DNA from: Litsea cubeba
Lineage: Eukaryota > Streptophyta > Magnoliopsida > Laurales > Lauraceae
DNA: 64,000 bases
Direction: 5' to 3'
Assembly: GCA_012931725.1 (NCBI GenBank)
Contig: CM022945.1
Coordinates: forward strand, 104,004,432-104,068,431
Part shown: one piece after another, positions 33,120-44,039 of the stretch
Position numbering within the stretch: position 1 is the first letter of the stretch
Layout: each line of letters begins with the position of its first letter
Translations under genes and position numbers: made by a program
The notes under the pieces: model-generated
Database searches by the model: none
Told to the model about the DNA's origin: nothing
Seen by the model: only the letters and a program-made list of their open reading frames with translations

Positions 33120-33415
33120 CACTAATGTTTCTTTGATTTTAGCATATGAAAGAAATAATGATCCAAAGTTCCAATGGTACTATATTTTGGAGAAGGTAAG
33201 GTGTTGACATTGATATATGTGACTGCATATCCTTCTCTCTTTACCTGATTGAGGTTGCTCTATTAGTTCACATCAATGTCTTTAGACATCTTCATTTTTT
33301 AGCTTGGACATTTGGACAAGGCAGCACTCAATAAACTGAAAGGAGAGAGACTTTTCACCTATGGGAATTCACATGAAATATGTGCCCGATTCTCAGCTAG
33401 TCCCTTCAATTCAGG
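33120..33415 (+). pseudogene. Unidentified exon pair captured by Pack-MULE 2
   Basis: A frame preceded by TTTTAG reads AYERNNDPKFQWYYILEK and ends at a GTAAGG donor (about 33195). After an intron ending CATTTTTTAG (33302) a second exon reads LGHLDKAALNKLKGERLFTY and GNSHEICARFSASPFNS and ends at GTGGGT. The splice phases agree. I do not recognise the protein. An upstream frame (32821-33069) could be its first exon but has no recognisable motif. Confidence 0.4.
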
Positions 33416-33529
33416 TGGGTCATCTCTTGTGAACGATGGGGAGAGGATCACATTAACAAAATAAATGGAGAGACCATTTTTGGCAATTTCTTTCGCCAAC
33501 CCAAGCTGAAAACAGTGGAATCTGAATGA

Positions 33530-33650
33530 CCTTATTCTCGCTATAGCGAGAATTCAATCTCTCTATAGCGAGAATTCAGTCTCGCCATAGCGAGAATTTG
33601 CTATAGCGAGAATTCAGTCTCGCTATAGCGAGAAGCGAGACCTGGTCCAC
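33530..33650 (+). repeat. Cluster of CTCGCTATAGCGAG palindromes
   Basis: Five occurrences of TCTCGCTATAGCGAGA or one-base variants in about 110 bp, spaced by AATTCAGT. The same palindrome occurs in the solo LTR at 13441-13520 and singly at 34622. This suggests that part of Pack-MULE 2 is related LTR sequence. Confidence 0.85.
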
Positions 33651-34240
33651 CCAATTGTGCTGAACTATTTTTTTTAAGAAAATATTTTTAAATAGACAAT
33701 AAACTACTTTAAAGGTCCACCTGAAACAGCAACCGGTGTATATTTATGGACATCAATTCTGGTCCCTGATAACATGGATTTAAAATCATTTTAATGATGA
33801 TTGGGAGACCCCAAGAAGCCCACTCGGACAGATGTTAATGTTCTAACAGGCCTCAGTGGCTCAATATCTTATCTTGTGTTGTGCTACACTTCACTAATCA
33901 CCATAAATAGGTAAATAATAGAATTGATAATCCAATCAAAGAATTAAGTACCATGTATCCTTAATTAAAGCTTATACTTGCAGAACATGTGCATTCTTTT
34001 TATATAGATGAAATGGGTGGAGACTTACAACAACACAGACACAGGGGAAGTGACTAGACCGGACACAAAAATATACATTTGAGTACAAATTCTCTTTCTA
34101 ATTAAAATTTGATTACAAAATCTCTTTCTAATCAAAATCCAACATCTAACACCAATTTAATAACAACCTCCAACATCAAATCCCATTGAACTGTTCTCTA
34201 CATTGCGGCAAGTTAAATAAAATAAAATTGGAACTAAAAA

Positions 34241-34519
34241 TATGCTATCAGGTCTGAAGTTTCCAGTAGTAGATTTGAGCTCCTGACAAGTGAACTAAAG
34301 TAGCTGAGGAACATCTTTCTTCTCGGGCCCAGGTGGATCGATGACAACATCTGTTGAGACCTGAGCATCTTGAGGAACAGCAAGCTTCCTGTTGCTAGGA
34401 TTCAAAAATCTGGTCTCGGTTGTTGCAGAGAGTGAAACCAAGTGTTAGATATCCAAATATCTGCACGCTCCTTTCACTCCGCACTTGAGGGCCGCCCAGC
34501 ACCCACATTTGTTAGCCAT
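34241..34519 (-). pseudogene. Receptor-like cytoplasmic kinase VII (PBL34/35/36-like) N-terminus, captured
   Basis: The minus strand from ATG at 34519 reads MANKCGCWAALKCGVKGACR. After a frame interruption it reads SATTETRFLNPSNRKLAVPQ, then DPPGPEKKDVPQLL, TAG, FTCQELKSTTGNFRPDSI. Plant RLCK-VII kinases of the PBL34-36 group have the same order: a short Cys-containing N-terminus (often acylated), the Leu-Asn-Ala-Ser-Asn-Arg-Glu motif, a proline-rich linker, and Phe-Thr-Phe-x-Glu-Leu-Lys...Asn-Phe-Arg-Pro-Asp-Ser just before the kinase glycine loop. Sequence ends before the glycine loop, so no kinase domain exists. The TAG and frame break make it a dead fragment. Family kinases act in pattern-triggered immune signalling. 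Confidence 0.72.
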
Positions 34520-34979
34520 CTCTCTCTCCCACCTTTCTCTTATCCTCATCAACCTCAAAAGAAGCTTTTTCTGGTTTTGAGATTGCCCAGATAAAGCTGA
34601 AAGGACTGAGATGAGCTAAACTTCTCGCTATAGCTTTTCACTAAAATTTGCACTCTTCATCCTCTGTAAAAATGGAGAAGATGAAAACGGACCTCCTCAG
34701 CGAAAACGGAGACGATAAAAATGGACTTTTTGTGGTGAAAATCTTTGATATGTGATGGGATGGGAGTAGGTAACTGTGCGATATCCTACAGACGTAGGAT
34801 ATCGAACTGTCTTTCGATATCCTACAGACCTAGGATATCGCACGAAAAAGGGTATTTTCGTCTCATTTTGACCGTTTTTTTCTGTACGATCTTCCATTTG
34901 GTAAATTTCAATATTTTGTCTTGTATGTGGTAATTGTCGGGTATTGGGCTGTCCGTACGGTAATTGTCCCTTAGAACAA

Positions 34980-35279
34980 TGACTCGTACGTCTACTGTCA
35001 ACCCAACATGGACCTTCATTGATTGAAATTTGGGGCAAGTAGGTTTGGGTTTAGGTAGACAGTAATGTACATTATGTACCTCAAGACAAACCATATTTTA
35101 TCCTAGTTGCGTTGGGAGCCGAACTACACAATAAGAAAAACCAAAAATAATTGCAAACCAACAGCACAGCACCCGCGGGCTTATTTATTTATTTGTCTTT
35201 TCAGCAGATCATAGATTCAAATCCAAAACCACAAAAAGAAACAGAAAAAACCCACAAAGACTCCCAAACAACTACAAAA
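34980..35279. other. Intergenic, no gene seen
   Basis: AT-rich sequence between Pack-MULE 2 and family G copy C. Confidence 0.3.
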
Positions 35280-35655
35280 TGACGAAAGAAAGGCCTCCGG
35301 AAGTGTCATTTATTCTCTCAAGTCCCAACTCCTGAAGGTTCAAGAAAGTAAAGATAATAACAAGAGAAACAAATAAGATCCTAAAAATATGTTTAGTTAT
35401 TAAGAGGCTATTTTCTTTCAAAAATTATATCGTCCCCTCTTTTGTGACTTCTGGATTCCATTTGTCTGAGAGGTAATTTGTCCCACATTTATCATATCAC
35501 CATACTTTGCTGTAATATCTCCTTGGATTTGAGGGTTGTTGCCGCCGCCGCCAATCTGGATATAGTTAATAGCACAGGTTTGCTGTGCTGGTGGGCCGGT
35601 GGCGTTGGTGCTACTGGTGGTGGTGGTAACTGTCCTGGCCTGAAAAATGAAATGG
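35280..35655 (-). pseudogene. Family G copy C, 3' exon (diverged paralogue)
   Basis: The minus strand after a TTCATTTTTCAG acceptor (about 35642) reads ARTVTTTTSSTNATGPPAQQ, then CAINYIQIGGGGNNPQIQGD and ITAKYGDMINVGQITSQTNG, ending at a stop near 35423. The GGNNPQ-x-x-G-(N/D)-I core is shared with copies A, B and E, but the Gly-Thr-Gln-Gly-Tyr repeats are absent, so this is a distinct, shorter member. A copia element (35691-41306) is inserted just upstream, apparently in its intron. An upstream frame in 41320-41490 with a hydrophobic MVLYLSLILISCL start could be its first exon. The exon itself is open, so function before the insertion is possible. Confidence 0.5.
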
Positions 35656-35690
35656 TTGGAGAGTGAAAATTTTAGTTAGTAATATCAGTC

Positions 35691-35980
35691 TGTTGGGCTT
35701 AGTAGGTCCAGACCAAGTAGGTTCATAGTCATGGGTATTTTGGTAATTGTACCGGGACTTTCTTATTGACTAAGATAGGATTTCTTGGGGGGTAAGAAAG
35801 AGAGCATTATATAATCATGTAATGTATAACCCATGATAGACAGACAGAAGAGTGAACCTAAAGGAGAGTCGAGTTTCTTTCCCGTGGACGTAGGCAAGAT
35901 TGCCGAACCACGTAATTCTCTTGTGTGTGATTGATTGCTCGATCGCATTAATTCACGTTTCCGCATACACGCACACAACA
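35691..35980 (+). repeat. 5' LTR of the Tnt1-like copia
   Basis: 290 bp, TG...CA. A possible TATA box is CATTATATAATC (about 35805). Confidence 0.95.
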
Positions 35981-35982
35981 AG

Positions 35983-35996
35983 TGGTATCAGAGCCT
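35983..35996 (+). promoter_or_regulatory. Primer binding site
   Basis: TGGTATCAGAGCCT lies two bases after the 5' LTR, complementary to the 3' end of initiator tRNA-Met, the usual copia primer. Confidence 0.93.
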
Positions 35997-36988
35997 AGGG
36001 TTTACTAGGATTGGATTGCGCTGCGTTGTGATCGACAGATCGGATCAAAGATTGATCCGGATTTCTGCACGTCGTTCTTCGTTGCAGGAAAGCACAGAGA
36101 TCGGTTAAGATCTTTGTTTGGGCCACACGATCAGAGAACAGAGAAAAGTCTTGGGTTTCTTTGATCATCGCTGGGCCACGGAGAAATAGGATTACAAGGG
36201 GCTGATCTGGACTTCATGTTCGTCGCCTGAGAAGGAAGCCGCTGCTCTCTGTGATCTAAGATTCGGGCTGCTGCCGCCGCCGGAATCAGAGCAGAGAAAC
36301 TGACGCCGTTCGTGCGCCGTGCGTCGCTCGCTCACCACCGCTGCTGATCGCTGTTGACTGCCGCCCTTCGCCGCTGCCGTGCCGTTTACACCGCGCCATC
36401 GCTGGAAAGGAAGAAGGAAGGAGCAACGTCCATCGTTTTCTGGTCACAAAACCAGAAAGAAGAAGAACCCAGTTCTGTTTGGGAAGAAGGAGTCCGGGTT
36501 GGGTTCGGGTCGGGTTGACCTGACCCGTTTGCAGAAGCCCAGCGCAGTAAGCCCACAGCCAAGACCAGGTCAGGTTCAGGTTCGGGTCAGTTCCGCCTGA
36601 CCCGTCAACCGGAAAGCCCACTCCAGCAGCTGCTGACATCAGCGCCACGTCAGCGAACAGTACGGTCAGTAGGGTTTGACCGGGATCGACAGCAGAAACT
36701 TGTTTTGTCGATATCTTGGTATCCGAGGTCAGATCGGAGATCCGTTTGCGCCTACAGACTCGTTGCGAGCAGATCTACGCAACTGTGGAAGAAGATTGGC
36801 AGTTTGACGGTCAACAGGAAAGTTTGACTAATCGGAGTGCAGAAAACAGTTTTTGTGATATCGGAGCCATCCAAAGTCGGATTTCAGATCAGTTTCTTCC
36901 AGCGTGCTCATGGTGACGAGATGTACAGCTTGATGTAGAAATTGATGTTAATGACAGTTATTTATGTTTTCTTGATTATTCAATTAAG

Positions 36989-37740
36989 ATGGAGAACAAC
37001 ACTGTGAACACTACCATGATCAAACTCAACCATACCAATTAGTTGATTTGGAAACCTAAGATGGAGGATATACTCTATTGCAAAGACCTCTATGGTCCCA
37101 TTGAGGGGGATAGTGCCCAACCAAAAGAGATGTCTGATCCAGATTGGAAAAAGATGCATAGAAAGACCATTGGTCACATCAGACAGCGGGTGGATAACAG
37201 CATATTTCATCACGTGTCTAATGAAACCAATGCGAGAACCCTTTGGATGAAGTTAGAAGAAAGATATGAGAAGAAAACCGCCGGTAAACAAAACTTTTCT
37301 GATTAGAAAGCTTATAAACATGAAATTCAAGGAGGGTGGTAAAATTGAAGATCACATAAATGATTTTCAATGCAATGTGAATGAGCTGGCTACAATTAAG
37401 ATGGTCCTTCATGATGAGATGCAAGCTTTATTTCTTCTAAGTTCTTTGCCAGATACATGGGAGACATTGGTTGTTTTCGTGAGCAACTCTACTCCAGATG
37501 GTGTGTTATCAAAGAATCAGGTTACTAACAGCTTGTTAAATGAAGAAACAAGAAGGAAAACTGCAGGGACCGATAATGCACAGGACTTGGTTACTGAAAA
37601 TAGAGGGAGGAGTAAGAGTATGGGACCAAAGGGGGATCATGGCAAGTCCAGAGGTGGCAAGGATCATAGACTAAGAAAAAATCTGAAAAATACTTTCATT
37701 GTGGTAAGGAGGGTCACATTAATAAGAATTGATTTGCCTT
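36989..37740 (+). pseudogene. copia gag, broken
   Basis: Starts at ATG 36989. A TAG at 37040-37042 falls where a Tyr is expected before LIWKPKMEDIL. The frame continues with the copia gag core (WKKMHRKTIGHIRQ, HHVSNETNARTLWMKLEERY), shifts near 37280 into NKTFLIRKLINMKFKEGGKI and LLSSLPDTWETLVVFVSN, and shifts again in an A-run near 37675. The CCHC knuckle that follows reads YFHCGKEGHINKN-stop, so its first and last cysteines are lost (Tyr and TGA). This gag cannot package RNA normally. Confidence 0.9.
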
Positions 37741-39245
37741 GAAGGAAAATAAAAAAACCAACAATGAGCAGAAGAATGACACTAACACTACTGCTACTTT
37801 GGATAATGAAGTAGTGATTCTGACTAGTGAAGTTGAAGAGTATTTGAGTGTTGCAGATGATCAGGTTGAGTGGGTTGTTGACACAGCAGCATCCTACCAT
37901 GCTACTCTTTCTAAGGAAATGTTCACGACGTACAAAGCAGGGGACTTTGGCACTGTGAAGATGGGCAACATTCGAATATTGTTAGGATTGGTGATGTCTG
38001 CATTCAAACCGATATTGGTAGCACGATGACGCTGAAAGATGTGCGACATATTCCTGATCTGCAGTTGAATCTGATTTCCAGGACTTCATTGGACCGTGCA
38101 GGTTATGAAAGTTACTTCAGAAATGGCAGGTGGAAACTCACTAAAGGGTCTCTTATTTTTGCGAGAGGGAAGGCGTGTAATACGCAGTACAAGACACATG
38201 TAAAGCTATGCAAAGGTGTGTTGAATGCTGTTGAAGACAGATCCTCTCCAAATCTGTGGCACAAGAGACTTGGACATATGAGTGAGAAAGGACTGCAGTT
38301 ATTGGCAAAGAAAGATCTGATTAATTACTCCAAAGGTACATCCCTTGACCTTTGTGATTATTGCTTGTTTGGTAAACAACATAGGGTTTCTTTCTCTAAA
38401 ACATCAACGATAAAATCTAATGTGTTGGATTTGGTATATTCTGATGTTTGTGGTCCCATGGAGGTGGAGTCATTAGGTGGCAATAAGTTTTTTGTCACAT
38501 TTATTGATGATGCATCCAGGAAAGTCTGGGTTTATGCGTTGAAATCGAAGGATCAGGTGTTCCAAGTATTTCAGCAGTTTCATGTCATGGTTGAAAGAGA
38601 AACAGGAAATCTCTTGAAATGTCTCCACACAGATAATGGTGGTGAGTACACATCCAACCAGTTTAAAGGCTATTGCTCAAAGCATGGTATTCGACATGAA
38701 AGAACAGTTCCTGGTACTCCACAACACAATAGTGTAGTAGAGAGAATGAACCGCACTATTCTTGAAAGGATGAGATGCATGATTAGAGTGGCACAGCTAC
38801 CCAAGCCATTTTGGGATGAAGCTATTCTAACTGCCGTTTACCTGATTAACAGGTCTCCCTCAGTTCCTTTGGATTTTGATCTTCCGGAGAGAATATGGAC
38901 AGGTAAAGATGTTTCTTATTCTCATTTGAAGGTATTTGGGTGCAAGGCTTTTGCACATGTACCAAAGGAGTGGCGTTCAAAGCTGGATGATAAGGCAATG
39001 TGTTGCATTTTTCTTGGTTATGGTGGAGCCGAGTTTGGTACAGGTTATGGAATTCAGAGAAGAGAAAAATTATCAGAAGTAGGGATGTTGTGTTTCATGA
39101 AGGCCAATTCTTTGGAGATATTGAAAATACTGAAAAGTCTAATGAAGTTGTTGATGGAGTGGTTGATCTTACACCGACTCCTTCTCCAGTGCAGACTACA
39201 GGTGGAGAAGGTGGACAAAACGATTTAGATCGTGTTGAGGCGTAG
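37741..39245 (+). pseudogene. copia protease and integrase, broken
   Basis: The protease active site WVVDTAASYHAT is at about 37870. A frameshift near 37980 leads to a 400-codon open frame (38026-39228) with the integrase zinc-binding region LWHKRLGHMS...CDYCLFGKQ and all three catalytic acids (YSDVCGPM, HTDNGGEY, VVERMN). The order and spacing are normal. Another frameshift near 39045 moves the C-terminal SRDVVFHEGQFF motif into the next frame, and a TAG ends that frame at 39243-39245. Confidence 0.93.
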
Positions 39246-40005
39246 GGTTGCCAGATGAACAGGGTGTTGAGCAGGGGGAACAGTCTCCTCAGTCAGAAAT
39301 CATAGAACCTCAGGTTAGGAGGTCTACTCGAGAACGTCAACCATCAACAAGATATCCTGCAGCAGATTATAGTTTGCTTACTGATGAGGGGGAGCCAGAG
39401 AGCTACCCAGAAACAAAAACTCATGCAGATAAAGATGAGTGGATGGAGGCTATGCAGGATGAGATGAGTTCTTCGAAAAAGAATAATACTTATGAGCTGG
39501 TGGAACTCCCAAAAGGTAAGAAGGTTCTAAAGAACAAATGGATATTCAAGCTGAAGAGAGATGACAGTAGAAAACTGATAAAGCACAAAACACGGCTAGT
39601 GGTTAAAGGCTTTGCGCAGACGAAGGGTCTTGACTTCGATGAAATCTTCTCTCCAGTTGTGAAGATGACTTCTATCAGAGTTGTCTTGGGTCTAGTCGCC
39701 AGCATGGACCTTGAACTTGAACAGATGGATGTGAAGACTGCATTTCTTCACGGTGATCTGAAAGAAGATATCTACATGACTCAGCCAAAGGGGTTTGAGG
39801 TAGAAGGAAAAGAACAGCTGGTTTGCAGGTTGAAAAAGAGTCTCTACGGACTAAAACAAGCGCCGAGGCAATGGTACAAGAAGTTTGATTCATTCATGGT
39901 GAGTCATGGGTACCGGAGGACAGCTGCAGATAACTGTGTTTATGTTCGTAAATTTAGTAATGGCAAATTTATCATCCTTTTTTTTATATGTGGATGATAT
40001 GTTGA
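39246..40005 (+). pseudogene. copia reverse transcriptase, broken
   Basis: RVT_2 domain: RRSTRERQPSTRYPAADY linker, then KNKWIFKLKRD, TRLVVKGFAQTKGLDFDEIF, LEQMDVKTAFLHGDL (first catalytic Asp) and LKKSLYGLKQAPRQWYKKF. The frame shifts at a T8 run (about 39977-39985), immediately before LYVDDMLIVGQD (YVDD catalytic box). Confidence 0.93.
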
Positions 40006-40949
40006 TAGTTGGACAAGATAGTAAGATGATTGGCAGATTGAAGAGGGACATGCCAAAGACTTTTGACATGAAAGACTTGGGTCCCGCACGACAGATTTTG
40101 GGAATGCAAATATGTCATGACAGGAATGCCAAGAAGCTGTGGTTGTCACAGGAGAAATATGTTGAACGAGTGCTAGCGAGATTCAACATGGTAGATGCTA
40201 AGCCAGTTAGCATGCCTTTAGCCAGTCACTTCAAGCTCAGTAAGAGATTATGTCCTACTACAGTTGAAGAAAAGGAACGGATGATGTCTGTTCCATACTC
40301 CTCAGCAGTTGGGAGTCTTATGTATGCCATGGTGTGTACACGGCTAGACATTGTTCATGCGGTGGGTGTAGTGAGTAGATTTCTTTCTAATCCTGGGAAA
40401 GAGCATTGAGAAGCAGTGAAGTGAATCTTCAAATATTTGAGAGGTACATCAGATTCTTGCTTGTGTTTCGGAGGCTTAAAACCAGTACTTGAAGGCTTTA
40501 CAAATGCTGATTTTGCAGGCGATCTTGATCGTCGGTTGTCTACTTCTGGGTACTTATTTACTTTTGCAGGGGGAGCTATTTCTTTGCAGTCTAAGTTGCA
40601 GAAGTGTACAGCATTGTCTACAGCCGAAGCAGAATACATAGCTGCTAATGAAGCAGGGAAGGAGATGATTTGGTTGAGGAATTTCTTTAAAGAACTGGGT
40701 TTGAAGCAAGGAGAGTATGTAGTCTACTGTGATAGTCAGAGTGCTATGGATCTTAGCAAGAATGCTACATACCATGCCCGCACAAAGCACGTTGATGTGA
40801 GATATCATTGGATTCGTGAGGTCATCGAGAAGAATCTCATGAAGCTGGAAAAGATTCACACTGACAAGAATCCCTCCGACATGATGACTAAGGTCGTGTC
40901 TAAGGGAAAGCTGGAGCTGTGTTCAGAGTTGGCAGGACGAGACTCCTAG
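40005..40949 (+). pseudogene. copia RT thumb/connection and RNase H
   Basis: LKRDMPKTFDMKDLGPARQI and LGMQICHDR follow the YVDD box, then PVSMPLASHFKLSK and PYSSAVGSLMYAM. TGA at 40408 and another TGA shortly after interrupt the frame. RNase H resumes in-frame with FTNADFAGDLDRRLST, LSTAEAEYIAANEAGKE, VYCDSQSAMDLSKN and RTKHVDVRYHWIREV, ending at a stop at 40949. Confidence 0.93.
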
Positions 40950-40980
40950 TAAGGGGGTTCAGAGGCGTCTTCCCTATGGT

Positions 40981-41306
40981 CTGGAGGGGGAGATTGTTGG
41001 GCTTAGTAGGTCCAGACCAAGTAGGTTCATGGTCATGGGTATTTTGGTAATTGTACCGGGACTTTCTTATTGACTAAGATAGGGTTTCTTGGGGGGTAAG
41101 AAAGAGAGCATTATATAATCATGTAATGTGTAACCCATGATAGACAGACAGAAGAGTGAACCTAAAGGAGAGTCGAGTTTCTTTCCCGTGGACGTAGGCA
41201 AGATTGCCGAACCACGTAATTCTCTTGTGTGTGATTGATTGTTCTTGTGTGGTTGATTGATTGCTCGATCGCATTAATTCACGTTTCCGCATACACGCAC
41301 ACAACA
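40981..41306 (+). repeat. Polypurine tract and 3' LTR of the Tnt1-like copia
   Basis: The purine tract GGAGGGGGAGA immediately precedes the 312-bp LTR (40995-41306). Relative to the 5' LTR it carries a 22-bp tandem duplication at GATTGATTG (about 41236-41262). Confidence 0.93.
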
Positions 41307-41660
41307 CAATCTGCATGATCCAAAGAGCATGTAAAGGAAATGATCCGATATCAGTCTTCCAAATTCCCTTCACAGATTTTCTCTTTGACAAAGGGCCATT
41401 TACTAGGAATTTTCTATGATTCACGGGAAGTTTTGATCGCAAACATGAGATCAATATTAGAGAGAGATAGAGTACCATGACTGAAATGATCGGTTGGGAA
41501 AAAAACTCGAGACAAGTCACCTTTTCCTGGGTAATTTTAGTTAACAATATCAGTCTGCATGATTTGATGAGCATGTAAAAGATATCATGAATGTTCGAAA
41601 TTTTGATCCAAGCCGGTGGCACTAGAGTAAATATGAGATCGATATTAGATAGAGAGAGGG
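41307..41660 (-). other. Family G copy C upstream region, tentative
   Basis: AATATCAGTCTGCATGATYYRA occurs at 41307-41330 and 41545-41575, and also just before the copia, showing a pre-existing local duplication. It could contain the first exon of copy C on the minus strand (see copy C). Uncertain. Confidence 0.35.
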
Positions 41661-41678
41661 AGGGAGTATCTTGACTGA

Positions 41679-41990
41679 TGGCTTTGGCTTTGAGTCGATT
41701 TAGTCGCGACTCAACCTAGCTTACAAATCCATCCCTTCCAACCTCACTTAAAGCCACCGACTAAATCGAGAGAAAATTTTCATTTCGGCATTTCAACGAA
41801 CACCTTGTACTCCAAATTCACACCCTCAAAAGTCATGATGGCTTTGAGTCGATTTAGTCGCGACTCAACCTAGCTTACAAACCATCCCTTCTAACCTCAC
41901 TTAAAGCCACCAACTAAATCGAGAGAAAGTTTTCATTTCGGCATTTCAACGAACACCTTGTACTCCAAATTCACACCCTCAAAAGTCATG
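41679..41990 (+). repeat. Two-copy tandem repeat, about 155 bp unit
   Basis: GGCTTTGAGTCGATTTAGTC through CACACCCTCAAAAGTCATGA is present twice (about 41681-41836 and 41837-41990) with few differences. Each contains GAGTCGATTTAGTCGCGACTC, an imperfect palindrome. Confidence 0.9.
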
Positions 41991-42839
41991 AGAATACACT
42001 TTAATAAGGGGTGAGAAATTAGTCGAAATCAAGCATGTGACCCACACACCCGAGGAAGATTGACAAGACCACCAAAACAAGACAATGGGACACAAAAATG
42101 CAATAGTTTTCACAAACTTTCCATCACTAGATGAAGCAACACATAGTTTTTTACAATGGAAGTCGACGATGACACTATCGTCAACTGGGGTAGTTCTGTC
42201 AAAAAAATGTACGAACAACTCTCTTGTCACTTTATGATTTTTCTTCATAAAACCGTTGAATTAAGATTTAAAATTAATTTTTTCATAAAAATCCCTATAT
42301 ATAGTTATTTTTAGTGACCAATAGAACAAAGACCAGGGCTAAATGACAAAGAAAAAATTGTGATAAAATCATTATATATGTATATATGGAGAAATTTCAA
42401 GTGAGCATGCATGTTTAAATGTTCAGTGTGGCTCACTTGGTGATCCATCTGAGCGGACGATAAAACAGGACCCATGACAGTCGCCGATCCTAGGTTTGAC
42501 ACCCATCCAAATAGATTGGACCATTGAATCGACTGTGTTCTCATTTTCGACGGTGAAAACTTTTCGGCCATTCAACAAATGGTCAAGACGATGAATCGAT
42601 CCTCCGTCACCTTACACAATTAAGTGGGGGTAGTGACCCACAAGAAACGAGGGTGCTCACCTTATCATGAGCACCGGTGCTCAGGTTAGGGGCCTCATGT
42701 TTACATATTTCTATAAAAAATAGTAATGCCTTTGAAGGTTGTAGATGTAGTGGAAGGAAGGATCCATAAGAGCTGACTGCTACAAACGCGATAAGGACAG
42801 CGTCGGCATTGAATCAGGCAACGGTGTGGATATTTGAAC
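41991..42839. other. Intergenic, no gene seen
   Basis: Includes a small inverted motif GGTGCTCACC...GAGCACCGGTGCTC near 42650-42680. No coding evidence. Confidence 0.3.
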
Positions 42840-42859
42840 TGTGTACGAGAGATATAATT

Positions 42860-43042
42860 CACTCTTCAAGATCCAAGGGCAAGGATGTACATCCTAGAGG
42901 TAGAAGATGGTGATGGAGAATACTATTCAAGATCCAAGGGCAAGGATGTACACCCTAGATGTAGAAGATGGTGATGGAGAATACTATTCAAGATCCAAGG
43001 GCAAGGATGTACACCCTAGATGTAGAAGATGGTGATGGAGAA
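42860..43042 (+). repeat. Three-copy tandem repeat, about 61 bp unit
   Basis: TTCAAGATCCAAGGGCAAGG, ATGTACACCCTAGATGTAGA and AGATGGTGATGGAGAATACT recur three times; later copies are nearly identical. Confidence 0.9.
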
Positions 43043-44039
43043 TTAGAGATAGTGGAAGGAAGATAAATTGTTGAAAGTTGCTCTAATCTATATCTCTCAT
43101 ATGTCTATATATATAGCCCTTAGGCTAATGGGTGATAAGATCTCTATTCAAATTCGAATTGAGAGATGATTAGATCAATCTCTTTTCAATTTGAATTTGA
43201 ATGTAGATATGATAAAATGATAAAGAGTTTGATAAAACTTAAGCTATCTTTATCCATATCACCATGAGACTCCTTGTGAGGGGGTGTATCTTTGTGAGTG
43301 GGGTCCACCCACATGTAAACACAAGTGGGCCCATCACAATGCAAACAGTCTTGACAATATTATGATTTTTTTTAAAATATTGGCACAAAATAAAACAATA
43401 ATTTTGAAGAAGGATTTTGTGACATTTTTATGGCAGTTGGCTGTTAGGTAATGTTAGATAAGTGAGTGCAAACAAAAAGAGTTCTGATGACTGATGATTG
43501 AAACGATGCCCGGCAATGGACATTACAAGTCTTTTCGCCTACAAAGTAAAACCGTCGTCAGCAAATGAGGCTTGAATGGTAGAAAAAAATCGAAAGGTCG
43601 GCAGAGGCTCCCCAATTTGTCTTGGTTTTTCGTTTAATATAATATTCTTTTAGGAAGCAAAGAGCAGAAGATAAAAATAAAGGATAGATGAGTTGGGGAA
43701 GCATACAAAATGGCACAAAAAGGCATGATGATTCAACACGTCAAAGATATCTATTAGAAAAACAAATGGTCACTGGCGTCTGAATAGGCTAAATTTTAAT
43801 ACCCCTAAAAATTAAGTCATTCCTACTTTTCCACACACGGCCCATCACAGATCGAGTTGGAACACAGGATTTAGTTTGGGGGTGGATCGGAGGGTTTGGA
43901 AGCATGCTTTCAAAAGGTTTGTTTAGCTGATGGAAAAATCTTTTCAGGAACGCTTGTTGTTGCAAATAAAAAAATCACTAATAAATAATTAAAGTAAGAA
44001 ACAATACTATAATCAAATAGAATATTTACAGGTATACAA
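43043..44039. other. Intergenic, no gene seen
   Basis: AT-rich sequence; no feature recognised. Confidence 0.3.

Larger units (their letters stand above)
32266..34970. mobile_element. Pack-MULE with perfect 9-bp target duplication
   Basis: The ends are inverted: GGGACAATTACCGTACGGAC on the left and its reverse complement on the right. Similarity continues inward about 330 bp (left 32266-32600, right 34680-34970), including the CGAAAATACCC block, GGATATCG arrays and CTTTTTGTGGTG. The 9-bp duplication TTAGAACAA (32257-32265 and 34971-34979) is exact. It has no MuDR-type transposase. It carries an RLCK-VII kinase fragment and an unidentified exon pair. Confidence 0.93.
35691..41306 (+). mobile_element. 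Full-length Tnt1-like Ty1/copia retrotransposon
   Basis: LTRs at 35691-35980 and 40995-41306 begin TGTTGGGCTTAGTAGG and end CACACAACA. They differ by three A/G substitutions and a 22-bp tandem duplication in the 3' LTR. Flanking 5-mers are CAGTC and CAATC (one mismatch). Order is LTR, tRNA-Met-type primer site, gag, protease, integrase, reverse transcriptase, RNase H, purine tract, LTR, which is the copia order. Motif spellings place it near Tnt1 (Tork lineage). The single polyprotein is broken by several frameshifts and stops (see parts), so it could move only with help. Confidence 0.97.

Noticed and set aside
33530..33650. CTCGCTATAGCGAG cluster as a transcription terminator
   Set aside because: Repeated palindromes without a T-run, within transposon DNA; same units occur in an LTR elsewhere.
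41119..41622. 167-codon minus-strand ORF as a gene
   Set aside because: Half of it is antisense 3' LTR; only the part beyond 41306 could belong to family G copy C, and that is uncertain.
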